Shown in pieces: positions 45,481 through 56,116 of a DNA stretch of 64,000 nucleotides. Origin of the DNA: Ambrosia x helenae (Eukaryota > Streptophyta > Magnoliopsida > Asterales > Asteraceae); the NCBI GenBank assembly GCA_030844895.1, contig CM061227.1:110662238-110726237 (forward strand), given 5' to 3'. The notes under the pieces were generated by a model that had not been told where the DNA came from, searched no databases, and saw only the letters and a program-made list of their open reading frames with translations. The position numbers were made by a program, and so were the translations under genes. How positions within the stretch are numbered: position 1 is the stretch's first letter; each line of letters begins with the position of its first letter.

Positions 45481-47115
45481 GCGTGTGGGACTTGACGAGC
45501 ACAATAACGATTTCGGACCCTTTGAACATTATTATTTGAGACATGGACTTGAACATTGGAGTGATTGGAGCATTAGCTTGATAGAAATAGATGTTAACTA
45601 TAGACTTGGTACTTGATAACTTGGACCTTTGGACTAGTAGTATGGATTAAGTAACTTGGGACTTTGAATAATAGTTATGGAACCAACATGTATAGCTTGG
45701 ACATTGGACTATTGGTTCAGACGTAGCGATAAACCGACTTGAACTAAAAAGTATAAACATATATACATAGTGGAACGGATAGTAACTTATAGTATTGAGA
45801 CTTCGAATATTAGGCATGTATAACCAAGCTTCGGACTCGACATTTGGACACCTTACTATTTATATAATACCGTTACATAAACTCACCAAAGTATACCTTA
45901 CAATCATATATGTTGGAAGGAACCATAGTAGCGATATTAATCAATAACACTTAGATAATATACTTGACAATTAGACTTGGACGTTTAGATCGTTAACTTG
46001 GACAATCACCTTAATGATACTTAAGATTCGAACATATGGACTAAAGGCGAACCATTAATATTAAAGACATTAGACTCGACGCATTGGAAGTAATAACAAT
46101 AAGATGACATAACATGTATACCCGGATTAGTGACATAGATTAGAATATACGACAATTAGAATATGGATTCGACTAGAAGTAGACGTTAGATCAGGGACTC
46201 GTCAACTAAGTCTCGGACATAAACTTTGGACAAAGGATATAAAAGGAGACATATATAAATAACAAACCATACGCTCGTGCTCGTCCCCACGCGTAACCAC
46301 GACCAAGAGAACTAAAGACTAATAATGTTGTCGACTTAGGATTCGACCAGGAGTATAGCCGTATGAGATGTCAGACGATGTGGTTTCTATAAACTATTCG
46401 TATGCATTGCTATTAGGTGAGTCCCGTGAACCTCCCCACTTTTTGCTTTTATAAACGTTTTGGGGTGAATGCATGCTTCCTTGTTATAAACTGTTGATGT
46501 GACAAGATAGTAGCTGCCGAATAACCATACCGACACTCATTAACCTAGAGGATTGGGCCACTTAATATGTGGGTAGCGCTATTTGGGGAAACCCCCACAC
46601 ACAGTGGATCCAGAAGCCCGGAAAACCCTCCACTGAGGCCTGCGGGCCGTTGTGACATGTATTTTGCCAGGAGAATCTATAATGGCAGTAGATAGATTCT
46701 GTGTTAGGTTTGAGGTGTCGCTTGTACATCACCATATGTTGAACTGTGTAAACTTTATGAACTTGCTTTTGAAATGATAACCTTATTAAAAACCCTTTTA
46801 AACTAACGCACGGACTCACCAGCGTAATCGCTGACCCGAAACTATTTTAAGCATGTGTTCAGGTACCTGTCTGAGTTGGAAGGATGGAGTAGCTACGACT
46901 CGGAGTATCCCTGGCAGACGAATCAGAAGTCAAGCGAGAACCTTAGATATTACCCGAAGTATTTGTATTAGAGATTGTACGGTAATTAGAGCTGTAAACA
47001 GTTATTTATAAAATATAGTAATATATATACATTGCTTCCGCCGTTTGCTTGCATTGCGTGATGTTTTGGTAACCATCTGTATTTCGACCGGGCCCACCTG
47101 AGTCGGGTTGTGACA
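44358..47115 (+). repeat. LTR-B (2758 bp)
   Basis: Begins TGTAACAACCCGG and ends CGGGTTGTGACA, matched ends with one change. Contains GA-rich DNA (44701-44960), whose open frames are compositional, a (TA)n run (45441-45477) and no recognised gene. Its sequence is unlike LTR-A, so it belongs to another family. Confidence 0.8.
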
Positions 47116-47204
47116 CTCCAACATAAACATTAAAACAGCATAAACATAAAACAACATCATTTAGCCATCCTCTTAAGCTTTGACTTTGAAAGTGGCTTTT
47201 TTTT

Positions 47205-50200
47205 TTACTTCTTTTGCTGACTTGGATCCTGGCTACCTTGACTGGCCTGTTGGGTAACTTGACTAGGTTTTGTTGATTGACTAGCTTGCACTCTTGGCTT
47301 CTTTGGCCTTCCCCTTGGATTCTTACTACCACTACCAGTTTCAAGTGGTCTTTTACCCTTATTCTTGCAACTTCTCTTGTTATAACCCTTTCCATCACAA
47401 TTACTACAACTCATCTTAGAACCCTGCTTAGTCAATTTCCCTTTTTTCTTAGGATTCTCATGTGGATCCCTTTTCCTGTTCTTCTTTGGTCTGTCTAGTT
47501 GATTCTTGATGATAGGAGGGTCCAGGGGAAAATCAACAAGTGGCCAGTATTTCTCACTAGGCAAGGGTGGAATGGTGTACTTATATGTCTTCATGAATGT
47601 GTCCTTATGATAATAGTCAGCAAAATACTCCTCAACATTCTTGTTTAAAAATCCTGCTACAGCACACATATGCTTACAAGGTATTCCTGTCAAATCCCAT
47701 TTTTTACAGCTGCAAGTTCTCTTGATTAAGTCTACAGAAACATCATCATAATCCCTTACTTGGAACACATTCAATGATGATAGATAAACCTCACAATGGT
47801 AAGCCCATGATTTCTCTAGCTCAAGCTTCTCTTGTATTTTTAGGACACACAATGACATCCTCATTAGCCATTTATTGCTTTAATGTAGTGAGCCTAGTTA
47901 TAACTGCTACCCTGATTTCCTCTAACATATTGATGATATGATTAGATCTTGGTTGAATAATGTAACCATTAAAGGTTTCTGCCATATTGTTGACTATGAC
48001 ATCACATGTAGTGTGATTGTTTAGAAAGCACCTTGAAAAGCATCTTGGGTTTTGTTTAAGGAATTCTTCATGTGCACAGACTAATAAGTCTTTCATCTCT
48101 TCAAGTGCTTGCCTGTATTTAGGTTCAATGTAAGTCCTGACAGCTTTCCAGAAAATCTCCTTCAAGTCATCACCCTTGTTCTTCTTATGCCAATTGGCAT
48201 AGATGTGTCTAGCACAATTCCTATGCTCAGCTTCTGGCCACACCAATGTAACTGCATTTAACAAACCCTAGAACATTCAAAGATACATAAGTGTTAAATG
48301 ACACAAATAAACAAAACAGTTGCAAAGTAATGTAAAAGACACACCTTTTGTTGATCAGAAATGAGTGTCCATACCTTCCCACCATCCTTAACCTCTAATG
48401 TTTTCCTTAAAAGGTCCATAAACCATTCCCAAGAGTCATTAGTTTCACCTTCAACAACAGCCCATGCCACTGGGAACATTTTGTTATTTGCATCCCTTCC
48501 AATTGCACCCAACAACATAGCTCCTAGGAATGTTTTAAGGAAACATCCATCTAAACACAGAACTTTCCTACAACCTGCCAAAAAACCTTTCTTCACACCA
48601 TCAAAACACACAAAGAGTCAACAAAAAGTTTCTAGTGTTGAACTGGGATCTGCATTAACAAACCCTGGGGGGACAGTTAGCAGGTCAAATGTTGAAGTAG
48701 GGTTAGCTTCTTTTAAAGCTGCCAAATATGACCCAAGCTTGCTGTAGTGATCTCTCATTGAACCATGAAGCCTCTTTTGTGCACAAACTTTAGCCTTATA
48801 AGCTAACCATTTTGATATCAACACCTTATACTTCTACTTAACTGCAAACTGTATCTCTTTAGCAGGCCAGTTTGGATTTGCTTTAAACACGATCAAGAAC
48901 TCATTTGCCAAAAAGCTTGTAGTTAACTGTCTATTCTTAGACATGTTCCTTTGGCAGTTGTGCTTGTTTGTAACTTTCTTTAACATAAAACAAGACTTCC
49001 CTTGGTGAAAAGAACAATATAGTTTGAAAGGACACCCTTTCACACAACTCACACCTACATGACCATTTCTGTTTTTATCACTTACTGAAACAATAAGGTC
49101 CTTACCATTAACAACAACATATTGTCTAACTGCTTCCTTGAATGCCTCTCTTGTTGGGAACCTAATTCCAGCTACCCAATCAAACTTTTTCCAGTCAGAT
49201 TTTGCATCAACAACAGGAACAATGTCTATGTGTTTGGTCCCTAGTATTCCATCATCTTCACTCTCACCAGGAGTCTTCACATCTCCATCAGATTAATCCT
49301 CATAGTTACTCTCATCTTTAGTGTGAGAACCACCTATATCAGCCACTTCATCATTAGCAGATTTGTTTAAACACTCAACTAACAATGCCTTTTTTTAACT
49401 CCTCATCTTCTTTTTTAGATTTTTGTAAGGATTCAACTGAGACTTTCCACTCCTCATCTTTATCTGAAGTACAACTAATCATATCATCATTCACTGAGTT
49501 ATTATCATCATTTTCATCTTCAAGATATCCAAATGGATTTGAGTAAGGGTAACTAAATTCCTCCTCTTCCTCAGTATCAACCTTATTAGCTTCTTTCTCA
49601 GAATCACTCTCACCTTCCTCAATATCAACCTCAGCTTCTTCCTCAATATCAAACTCAGTTTCTTTCCTCAGAATTTGACTTATCAGCCTCCTCCTCAGTA
49701 TCAATCTGATCAACTTGAACCTCAATATCTAACTTATCAGCCTCCTTTTTCTTATCATCTGCAAACAGTTCCTTATCTTCTGCAAACAGTTCAACTATAG
49801 TACATGCTTTAATAAGGGTTGAACTAGGTTTAGCTGAAGTTTCAGTTGGAAGCCTCTTCACTGTAGACTTTGACCACCTAGGTGGGCTGATTATTGGGCT
49901 TCCCATTGGGCTTCTAATTGGGCTTCCTATGAGTGGTCCATCTTGAGCAAAGACTTCAATAACTTGGTTTGGATCAACCATCATCACCAACTCAGTTACA
50001 TCTCTATCACTAACCAACTTTTTCAAGACTCCATTTTCAGGGTTTGTACAATACAAGTTGAAATCTTTAGTTTCATAACATTTGGTTTCCATTATATAAT
50101 CCATCAACTCAAAGAAAGACAACTTATCATTTTCTATCTTAACCCTTTTAGATTGACCGTTCACATACCTGTGTTTGGGAGTAGAAATGTCAATCATACC

Positions 50201-50239
50201 ACCATACCAAAGCTTAACGTAGATTGAATCTTCAGCCAT
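47205..50239 (-). pseudogene. MURA/MuDR-type transposase pseudogene
   Basis: Starts MAEDSIYVKLWYGG at 50239 with a PB1-like N-terminus, then an acidic Glu/Asp-rich linker. The MuDR DNA-binding domain follows (WVAGIRFPTREAFKEAV, HVGVSCVKGCPFKLYCSF). The MULE catalytic domain has CLDGCFLK, an SDQQK segment before a 77-bp intron (48268-48344), and GLLNAVTLVWPEAEHRNCAR. The SWIM zinc finger is RTCSCKKWDLTGIPCKHMCA. A C-terminal knuckle CSNCDGKGYNKRSC has Tyr where His is usual, and a basic tail follows. Lesions: frameshifts near 49690, 49391-49397 (A run) and 47840; in-frame stops near 49294, 48840, 48620 and 47872. The protein cannot be made whole. The 3' end is at 47205, facing the GRF gene. 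Confidence 0.92.
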
Positions 50240-50370
50240 TGTGTTTGGGAGTAGAAATGTCGTTGATCGATGTTTTTAGGTTTTAGGTTTTGAGGATAAA
50301 CCCTAGATGTCTGTTTGTTTGGGTGTTTGATTTTGGGGAGGAAATGGTTTTAAGTTATGATCGATGTTGT

Positions 50371-50380
50371 TTTTATAATA
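50371..50380 (-). promoter_or_regulatory. TATA box for the MULE transposase
   Basis: Minus strand TATTATAAAA, about 135 bp upstream of the ATG at 50239 and just inside the right TIR. Confidence 0.5.
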
Positions 50381-50434
50381 TGATGAATTATTAGGATTTT
50401 TAGGATTATTATTATTAGATATTATTAGGATTAT

Positions 50435-50655
50435 TAGGATAAAATAATAATAAAATGCCACGTCATCTAAGTTGTACACGTCAGCAAGTCTAGTCAGCAT
50501 CCACGTAAGCAGAAACTAACCCAGTTAGTCCTCTGTTATAAAAGGTTTACCAGAGGCCAAAGGTTTGAAAGTTGCGATTATTATTGGGAATTTTTGAAGT
50601 AAGGATTATTATCGGCCAATAGGTGAAACTTGGGATTATTAAAATCCAATACCCC
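50435..50655 (-). repeat. MULE right TIR
   Basis: Inverted copy of the left TIR with scattered substitutions, ending exactly at the 9-bp TSD. Confidence 0.88.
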
Positions 50656-50784
50656 TAATAAATAGGGCAATGAACTAATGATCAAATCCAAATGAGTCTT
50701 AGGGTATGTTGGGTAAAACTAGCCGATGGTTGGAAGCGGGTAGCTGTAGCTTTTTAAATATATTTTGTTATTTGGCATAGTAGT

Positions 50785-51028
50785 TGATGTGTCGTAAAAC
50801 ACATCTATTCTCCTATGTATTTTGAGTTATAATTGAGTCTTTTGTATATAGTTTTTAGTAGTTTTAGGCGTGTATTCGTTTGTTGGCCTATTTTTGTCAT
50901 TGTATAGATTTTTATTAATTTTTAGTACTTATTTATTTATTTTATATTTTGGTAGGTGTTCGTGTGAACGTTGGAGCGTAAACGATGAACTTTGGTCAAG
51001 CCAAGAACACCCGAGTGTAGAGCACCGA

Positions 51029-51088
<60 letters not shown>

Positions 51089-52416
51089 TAAAAAAAAGGA
51101 AAAAAACAAAAGGCACGAGGCCTTGTCAATTGTCACCCAAAAGCCCAAATTAAAATTGGGTGATTTATTAGGGATATGAATAAAGCGGCGAGCAGACACT
51201 TCAACAATTCATTGACAATATTCATTCAATCGCATAGCAAAGGAGTCAACCGGTCAACTACGGTGACGAGCGAACGAGCACGGAAGGAGAAAAGGCCACG
51301 GGCACGTTAAAGATCAATAGCCAACGACCCTTGGGTTAGGTTTAGTTTTCGTTTATTATTTTTATAGACATGGTTAAAACTATTTTTATTTATTTTGTGA
51401 TGTTTATAAAGATTATGAACTAAATATTTTATGGTTGCTTAGGTTTATGAACTAGACACGAAATTTGCAGTTTTTAATGATTCTTGGTTTTTAATTTTGA
51501 TGTGTAGGATTACATGACTTTAATTTTATTGTTGGATTTGATATATGTGTGTTGGTGTTAATTTTATTTGAAGTTTGTTTATTGGTTTTGTGGAGCTAGG
51601 CATGTAGAGATACCCCCTAGGTCTTGAAATCAATCTAGTTCGTCAACTTAGGTTAGCATGCTAGTATTTGGAGTTGGAGTACGACACAAGTATAACAAAC
51701 TAATATAATAAATTTAACTAAGACGTGCAGTCCATTCTTGAGGGTGAGAAATCTAACTCGAGTTTGCTAGGTAACTAACTAGGCATTGTTCGGTAGTTGG
51801 GCAAGCGCTAGGGCGGGAGTCACTACTTGTCCGTGTTTAGAGTTTTCCTAGGTTTTCTTCAGTAGAGTTTAAGTCTGCTTCATAGTTTGAGGATTTTAAT
51901 CCAGGAGAGGTTTTAATCTGATTTCTATGGGATTTTGGTACGCTAGGGCGATCCAGGTCCATCTTAGCATTTCTACACTTGTCCCGCCTTGAGTCTAGTG
52001 AGCTATCTTTGACAGGAGGTTTATTAGATAAGAATAGGGTCTCAAGTTAATTACCAGATTCAGGATTTATTGCTAGTGTCTAGGGATTTTACCTAAGTAA
52101 CCAGCCTTCTTCCTATCCGATTTCTCCAAGCTCCTAGGTTCGTCTAAGTAGTTGAGGTTATTTTGTTTATATTTAGATCCTTCTAAGTTTATAATTAGTA
52201 AGTTTAAAATACCGCCAATTTAAGTATATATTTATTTAGGCTAGTATTCGGTAGAGGTTGTGATCTAGAGTTGCATTCGCGTCTTTGGGTTCGATACTCG
52301 GTCTTATCTGTTTACTGCTTTGCGACCGGTACACTTGCCGTGCGTGTGTAGTTTTTAGGTGAGTCGTTTTAATTAGAACTTGTGTTATTTTTATATATAT
52401 ACATTTACACACATCA
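50785..52416 (+). repeat. Athila-like 5' LTR
   Basis: 1632 bp; contains (AAT)n at 51030-51087, which creates Ile- or Tyr-repeat translation artefacts. Confidence 0.92.
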
Positions 52417-52422
52417 AGTTTT

Positions 52423-52440
52423 TGGCGCCGTTGCCGGGGA
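52423..52440 (+). promoter_or_regulatory. Primer binding site (tRNA-Asp type)
   Basis: TGGCGCCGTTGCCGGGGA complements the plant tRNA-Asp 3' end and lies six bases after the LTR. Confidence 0.88.
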
Positions 52441-52561
52441 CGCAATTAGCACTCTTGAGAATTATCCGATCCGTTTCTAGTCTACTATTTTGTGAATAAT
52501 TTTTTTTTTCTTTTTTTTCTTATTATTATTTTTTTTATTCTTAATATATAATTTTTTTATC

Positions 52562-53950
52562 ATGTGCGAGATCTGCGGAGGACCCCATTTTACCATAAGA
52601 TGCCCTCATTCATATTCATCGGGGTATTCCACGGATTATTATGCTAACGAGTATTTGCAGCCGCAGCCATATCAGTCATACCAGCCTTCATACCCACAGG
52701 CTAACCAGTGGTTTAACCCTGCAACATCTGAGTCACTAGATAGAATAAAAAGTCGGCCTGATCGTCTACAAGCTAAGATGTATGAGGAAAGGCATGGTGG
52801 GAGCTCGTCAGAGTATCCACCTAGCCAACATTTTTATCAACATCCCGATTATCGGGATGTCTCGTCTCACACTAGACCCGATTTTGCCGCCTTACTTGCT
52901 AAACAACAGCTCATGCTCGAGGATATCGATTCTTTGCTATCCAAGCGCACCGACTCTTTGAGGGAACAAGATGCGGCACTTAAAAGGCTAGAGGCTCAGG
53001 TGGATGAACTGAAGACTATAATGGACGTTGAAGTCCCACCTCCAGTTCAGCAGGTTAATTTCACATATGATGACCCAGACGAGATGGTAACACTTAGATT
53101 ACCTGATTGTATTAGTCCCGTTGCTGAAACTGTTTGTCCTTACTCATCTGATTCTGTGCATGATTTAACTGACCCATATGATTCTTTACACTTGTCTTGT
53201 GAGGATGATATTTTGCAGGATTCAGGGTTAGAGCCAGAGACCATAATGGACGCCTTAGTCCCACCTTTGGTTCAGCAGGATGAGCAGCCTTGCCAGATCT
53301 CTAGTTCAGTAGCATACCCTTGGGAGGCAGATGTCTGGAGTGATGATGAGGAGATAGAAAGGATAGCTTGGGACGCGCATAGGAAATCCATGATGGAGAA
53401 GATAGGGGAGGCTGAGGAAGATATGGATTTTTCAGAATCCACAGGCTGGCTGTTTGAGGAAGAAGTGGTGGAAGAGGAAGATACCACTGACCTGCTTGAA
53501 GAAGCAGCTGATAAGGAAGCAGAGTTTGGTGACAAGTTAGTTGATATGTCAGCTCCAGAAGTGGACAAAGATTTTGAACAAATGTCACCAAACAAGGAAG
53601 ATGAGAAAGAAGCAGTGGTGGAAGAAGAAGAACACCACAGCCGGCCCGTGCAGGCATTGGATATTACACTGCTACTAGTGCCACCACCATGGCCACCACC
53701 ACGGGAGAAGGCGAAGAGGCACCTGGACCGACACAGGGTGAGGGTTAGGAGTTGTAGAGACAACAAGTCCCCTCATTACATGCCAAGAATCAGGTTTGGT
53801 CCAGGTAAATTTAAATATTGGTGGCCCGACCCATTTAAAGTCGATAAAATATTTTTCAATTCCACTAATGTAATTTTTCTAAATAATATGGACCGGGTGG
53901 AATTAAACGGGTTGGATCGGGTCCAGATTAAAGAGAAGCCTCCTGATTAA
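52562..53950 (+). CDS. Gag-like zinc-knuckle protein of the Athila-like element
   Basis: 462 residues. A zinc knuckle of CX2CX3HX4C form opens the protein (Cys2, Cys5, His9, Cys14). A Tyr/Gln/Pro-rich stretch follows (residues 20-60), then a likely coiled coil (about 115-150), acidic segments (about 255-350), and a basic tail ending RVQIKEKPPD. The capsid-like region that normally precedes the knuckle in Athila gag is absent, and no upstream frame supplies it between the PBS and this ATG. The frame is intact over 1.4 kb, which is unusual beside diverged LTRs. Two paralogous segments (LKTIMDVEVPPPVQQ and ETIMDALVPPLVQQ) show an internal duplication. Function cannot be stated beyond probable nucleic-acid binding. 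Confidence 0.7.
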   Translation: MCEICGGPHFTIRCPHSYSSGYSTDYYANEYLQPQPYQSYQPSYPQANQWFNPATSESLDRIKSRPDRLQAKMYEERHGGSSSEYPPSQHFYQHPDYRDVSSHTRPDFAALLAKQQLMLEDIDSLLSKRTDSLREQDAALKRLEAQVDELKTIMDVEVPPPVQQVNFTYDDPDEMVTLRLPDCISPVAETVCPYSSDSVHDLTDPYDSLHLSCEDDILQDSGLEPETIMDALVPPLVQQDEQPCQISSSVAYPWEADVWSDDEEIERIAWDAHRKSMMEKIGEAEEDMDFSESTGWLFEEEVVEEEDTTDLLEEAADKEAEFGDKLVDMSAPEVDKDFEQMSPNKEDEKEAVVEEEEHHSRPVQALDITLLLVPPPWPPPREKAKRHLDRHRVRVRSCRDNKSPHYMPRIRFGPGKFKYWWPDPFKVDKIFFNSTNVIFLNNMDRVELNGLDRVQIKEKPPD

Positions 53951-53954
53951 GTTT

Positions 53955-55771
53955 AAGTGTGGGGAGGCTCTGTAGAGTTTGTAAATTTATATTTATACCT
54001 ATTTTTTTCTAGCTTTTCATTTTTTTTATTTGTGGTCCGTCCTTCGGTAGTGGTTCATAGGATTTTATCTTTCTATTATATCTTTGTTTTTTGTGTCTTT
54101 GAGTCAGTTAGCAGGTTTGCGTGTTTGCTTAGGTAGAGGAAATTTCACAATGAGCGGATCCCATGTATTATCCTTATATATATTTTATGAGTGGGAGTTT
54201 TGGTAGAGGTTTGGGTAATAAAAGAGAATTTTTCTTAAAAAAAAAAAAAATTAATTAACTTTCTGTGAAAAAAGATTTTTCACGTAATGTGAGGAGTCTG
54301 GGCTGACCTGTTCGCCTTATGCGACCAGCTATTACCCCGGAAAGTTATATTTTTTTTCTCTTGCAACGCGTGTTGTGATCACCAGTGTCCTTCACGTTGA
54401 GTGAGAACCAGATTTTTTTTTCTACCCATTTGGTTCTACCACCATTCACCGCCATTTTGCCAAGCAGGTACGTCTTCTTGTTTGTTGTTATATTTTAAGT
54501 CTAAGTTAGTAGTTTGAGTCTTTTTATTTTTGTGTGGTTCGGTATTATGCTCGGGTTTTGTTTTTTTTTTCGTTTTGCGCAGGTTTGGATTGCACCGCCC
54601 GTACTCAATCTCCATTCGGGTGATTCCGAAGCTGTTTATCATTTATCAAGGCAAGCCCAGAGTTTACTATTGTGTCAGAGCCGATCGCGACCAAAATGCT
54701 ATACGATCGAGCTGGATTGGACTAGAGCTTACGAAGAAAAATTAACCAGCTAAGTCCTTTTCAATTTGCCCTCGGTTTTTTTTTTATTTTGTATTCGGAA
54801 TTTATTTTTTGTTTTGTGTCGTTTTCCATTCCTACATTGAGGGCAATGTAGAATTTAAGTGTGGGGATGGGAAACTGTCGTTTAGTCTGTATACAGAGTC
54901 GTTAAAAAAAAAAAAAAAAAAACTGAAAAAAAAAAGTCCCTGATTTTGAAGTTTGCATTATATAAAATATGGAAAATGATAGGTAAAGTTAGGTGCCCGG
55001 TTTTCAAATAGTATGTATAATAAGAGATTAAAATTGATTGAAAACGTGTCTGATTTGGGATATGTGGGTAGGCTCGGCCGGTAGAAAGGTTTCCTTTGAA
55101 AAGTAATAAATTAATTATGTTAGGCTATTTTGTGGGTTCTCATCTAGGAGAAACGGGGAGACCAAAACCGCCAAAAATAGTATAAAAAGCACCGTTATAA
55201 GTAGAAAACCGTTAGAATTTCTAATCACTTAAAAAAAAATTAGAAATCAAAGCAAAAATGCTGAAGCTTAAGGTGCCTGGCCACTGGGATAGCGACTTGG
55301 ATTGGTCACACCCTCTGAGTTAAGTATGCTGAGATGAAATAAAAAAAAAAAAATGCTGAAGCTTAAGGTGCCTGGCCACTGGGATAGCGACTTGGATTGG
55401 TCACACCCTCTGAGTTAAGTATGCAAAAAAAAAAAAAAGTGATTTTAAATTCTCTTGGTTTTCTATATAAGACGGTTGGGAAATGGTCAATTGGTCGTTC
55501 CTTTAGCTTCATAAGCTTGAGGCGGGATTAGGAGGAACTGTGGCTTCCTTCGAGTGAGACCCTAGATAGATTAATCATCATGAACTTAACATAAATAAAA
55601 AGGGGCTTGGAAACCGGTGTGGGTTTAAGAGGATCAATATACCTGCAATCGTAATCAACACGTTAGTAGATTATTAATTAAGTAACCTATGTTTTGAAAC
55701 TGGATGTAAACCTAACTGTGATTCCATAGCATAATTCTTTTTCAGGGACGAAAAAGAGATAAGTGTGGGGA
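53955..55771 (+). repeat. Three PPT-like AAGTGTGGGGA copies
   Basis: AAGTGTGGGGA occurs at 53955-53965 (just after the gag-like frame), 54857-54867 and 55761-55771. Only the last abuts the 3' LTR and acts as PPT by position. Internal copies resemble the extra polypurine tracts known in some Athila-type elements. Confidence 0.6.
55252..55432 (+). repeat. Tandem duplication beside A runs
   Basis: An approximately 75-bp block beginning ATGCTGAAGCTTAAGGTGCC occurs twice (about 55258 and 55352), each copy bordered by A-rich runs. Confidence 0.85.
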
Positions 55772-55775
55772 TATT

Positions 55776-56035
55776 TGATGTATTGTAAAATACATCTATT
55801 TCCAGTGTAAAATTTGTAAAGTTTTCGAGTCATTTAAATAGTATTTTTATTAGTTTTAGGCTTGTACCGGTCTATTTTATTTAGTAAAAGTTTTTATAGA
55901 TTTTTATTAGTTTTGAGTCATTTTTAGTACTTATTTATTTATTTTATATTTTGGTAGGTGTTCGTGTGGACGTTAGAGCGTAAACGAGGAATTTTGGTCA
56001 AGTCAAGAACACCCGAGTCAAGCAAGCATGGCGTA

Positions 56036-56116
<81 letters not shown>

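Larger units (their letters stand above)
41025..47115 (+). mobile_element. Mosaic non-coding LTR retrotransposon inside the MULE
   Basis: Order: 3' internal part (about 41025-42047, related to LARD-1 about 7945-9210), LTR-A (42048-43433), PBS (43437-43449) and 5' internal part (to about 44100, related to LARD-1 6736-7160), a PPT (ACGAAATTC...GGGGGGGAGAA, to 44357), then an unrelated LTR-B (44358-47115). The left border with the GRF gene has no LTR end and no TSD, so a deletion or recombination formed it. No coding domains. Confidence 0.75.
40188..50655 (-). mobile_element. MuDR-like MULE with two convergent genes
   Basis: TIRs of about 220 bp begin GGGGTATTGGATTTTAATAA on the left (40188) and, inverted, on the right (50655). 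A perfect 9-bp TSD TAATAAATA precedes the left TIR and follows the right one (50656-50664). The right gene (minus strand) is a MURA-type transposase pseudogene; the left gene (plus strand) is a GRF zinc-finger gene. Both start just inside a TIR and run towards each other, the maize MuDR arrangement of mudrA and mudrB. An LTR element (about 41025-47115) separates their 3' ends; without it the MULE would be near 4.4 kb. The left end is amplified upstream to 39356. Confidence 0.88.

Noticed and set aside
49943..50227. Plus-strand frame inside the MULE transposase
   Set aside because: Shadow of the minus-strand PB1-like exon.
50870..51199. Frames with poly-Ile or poly-Tyr
   Set aside because: Translations of the (AAT)n microsatellite in the Athila-like LTR; the same happens near 55939-56175.
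53272..53766. Minus-strand frames opposite the gag-like ORF
   Set aside because: Ser-rich shadow of acidic codons on the coding strand.
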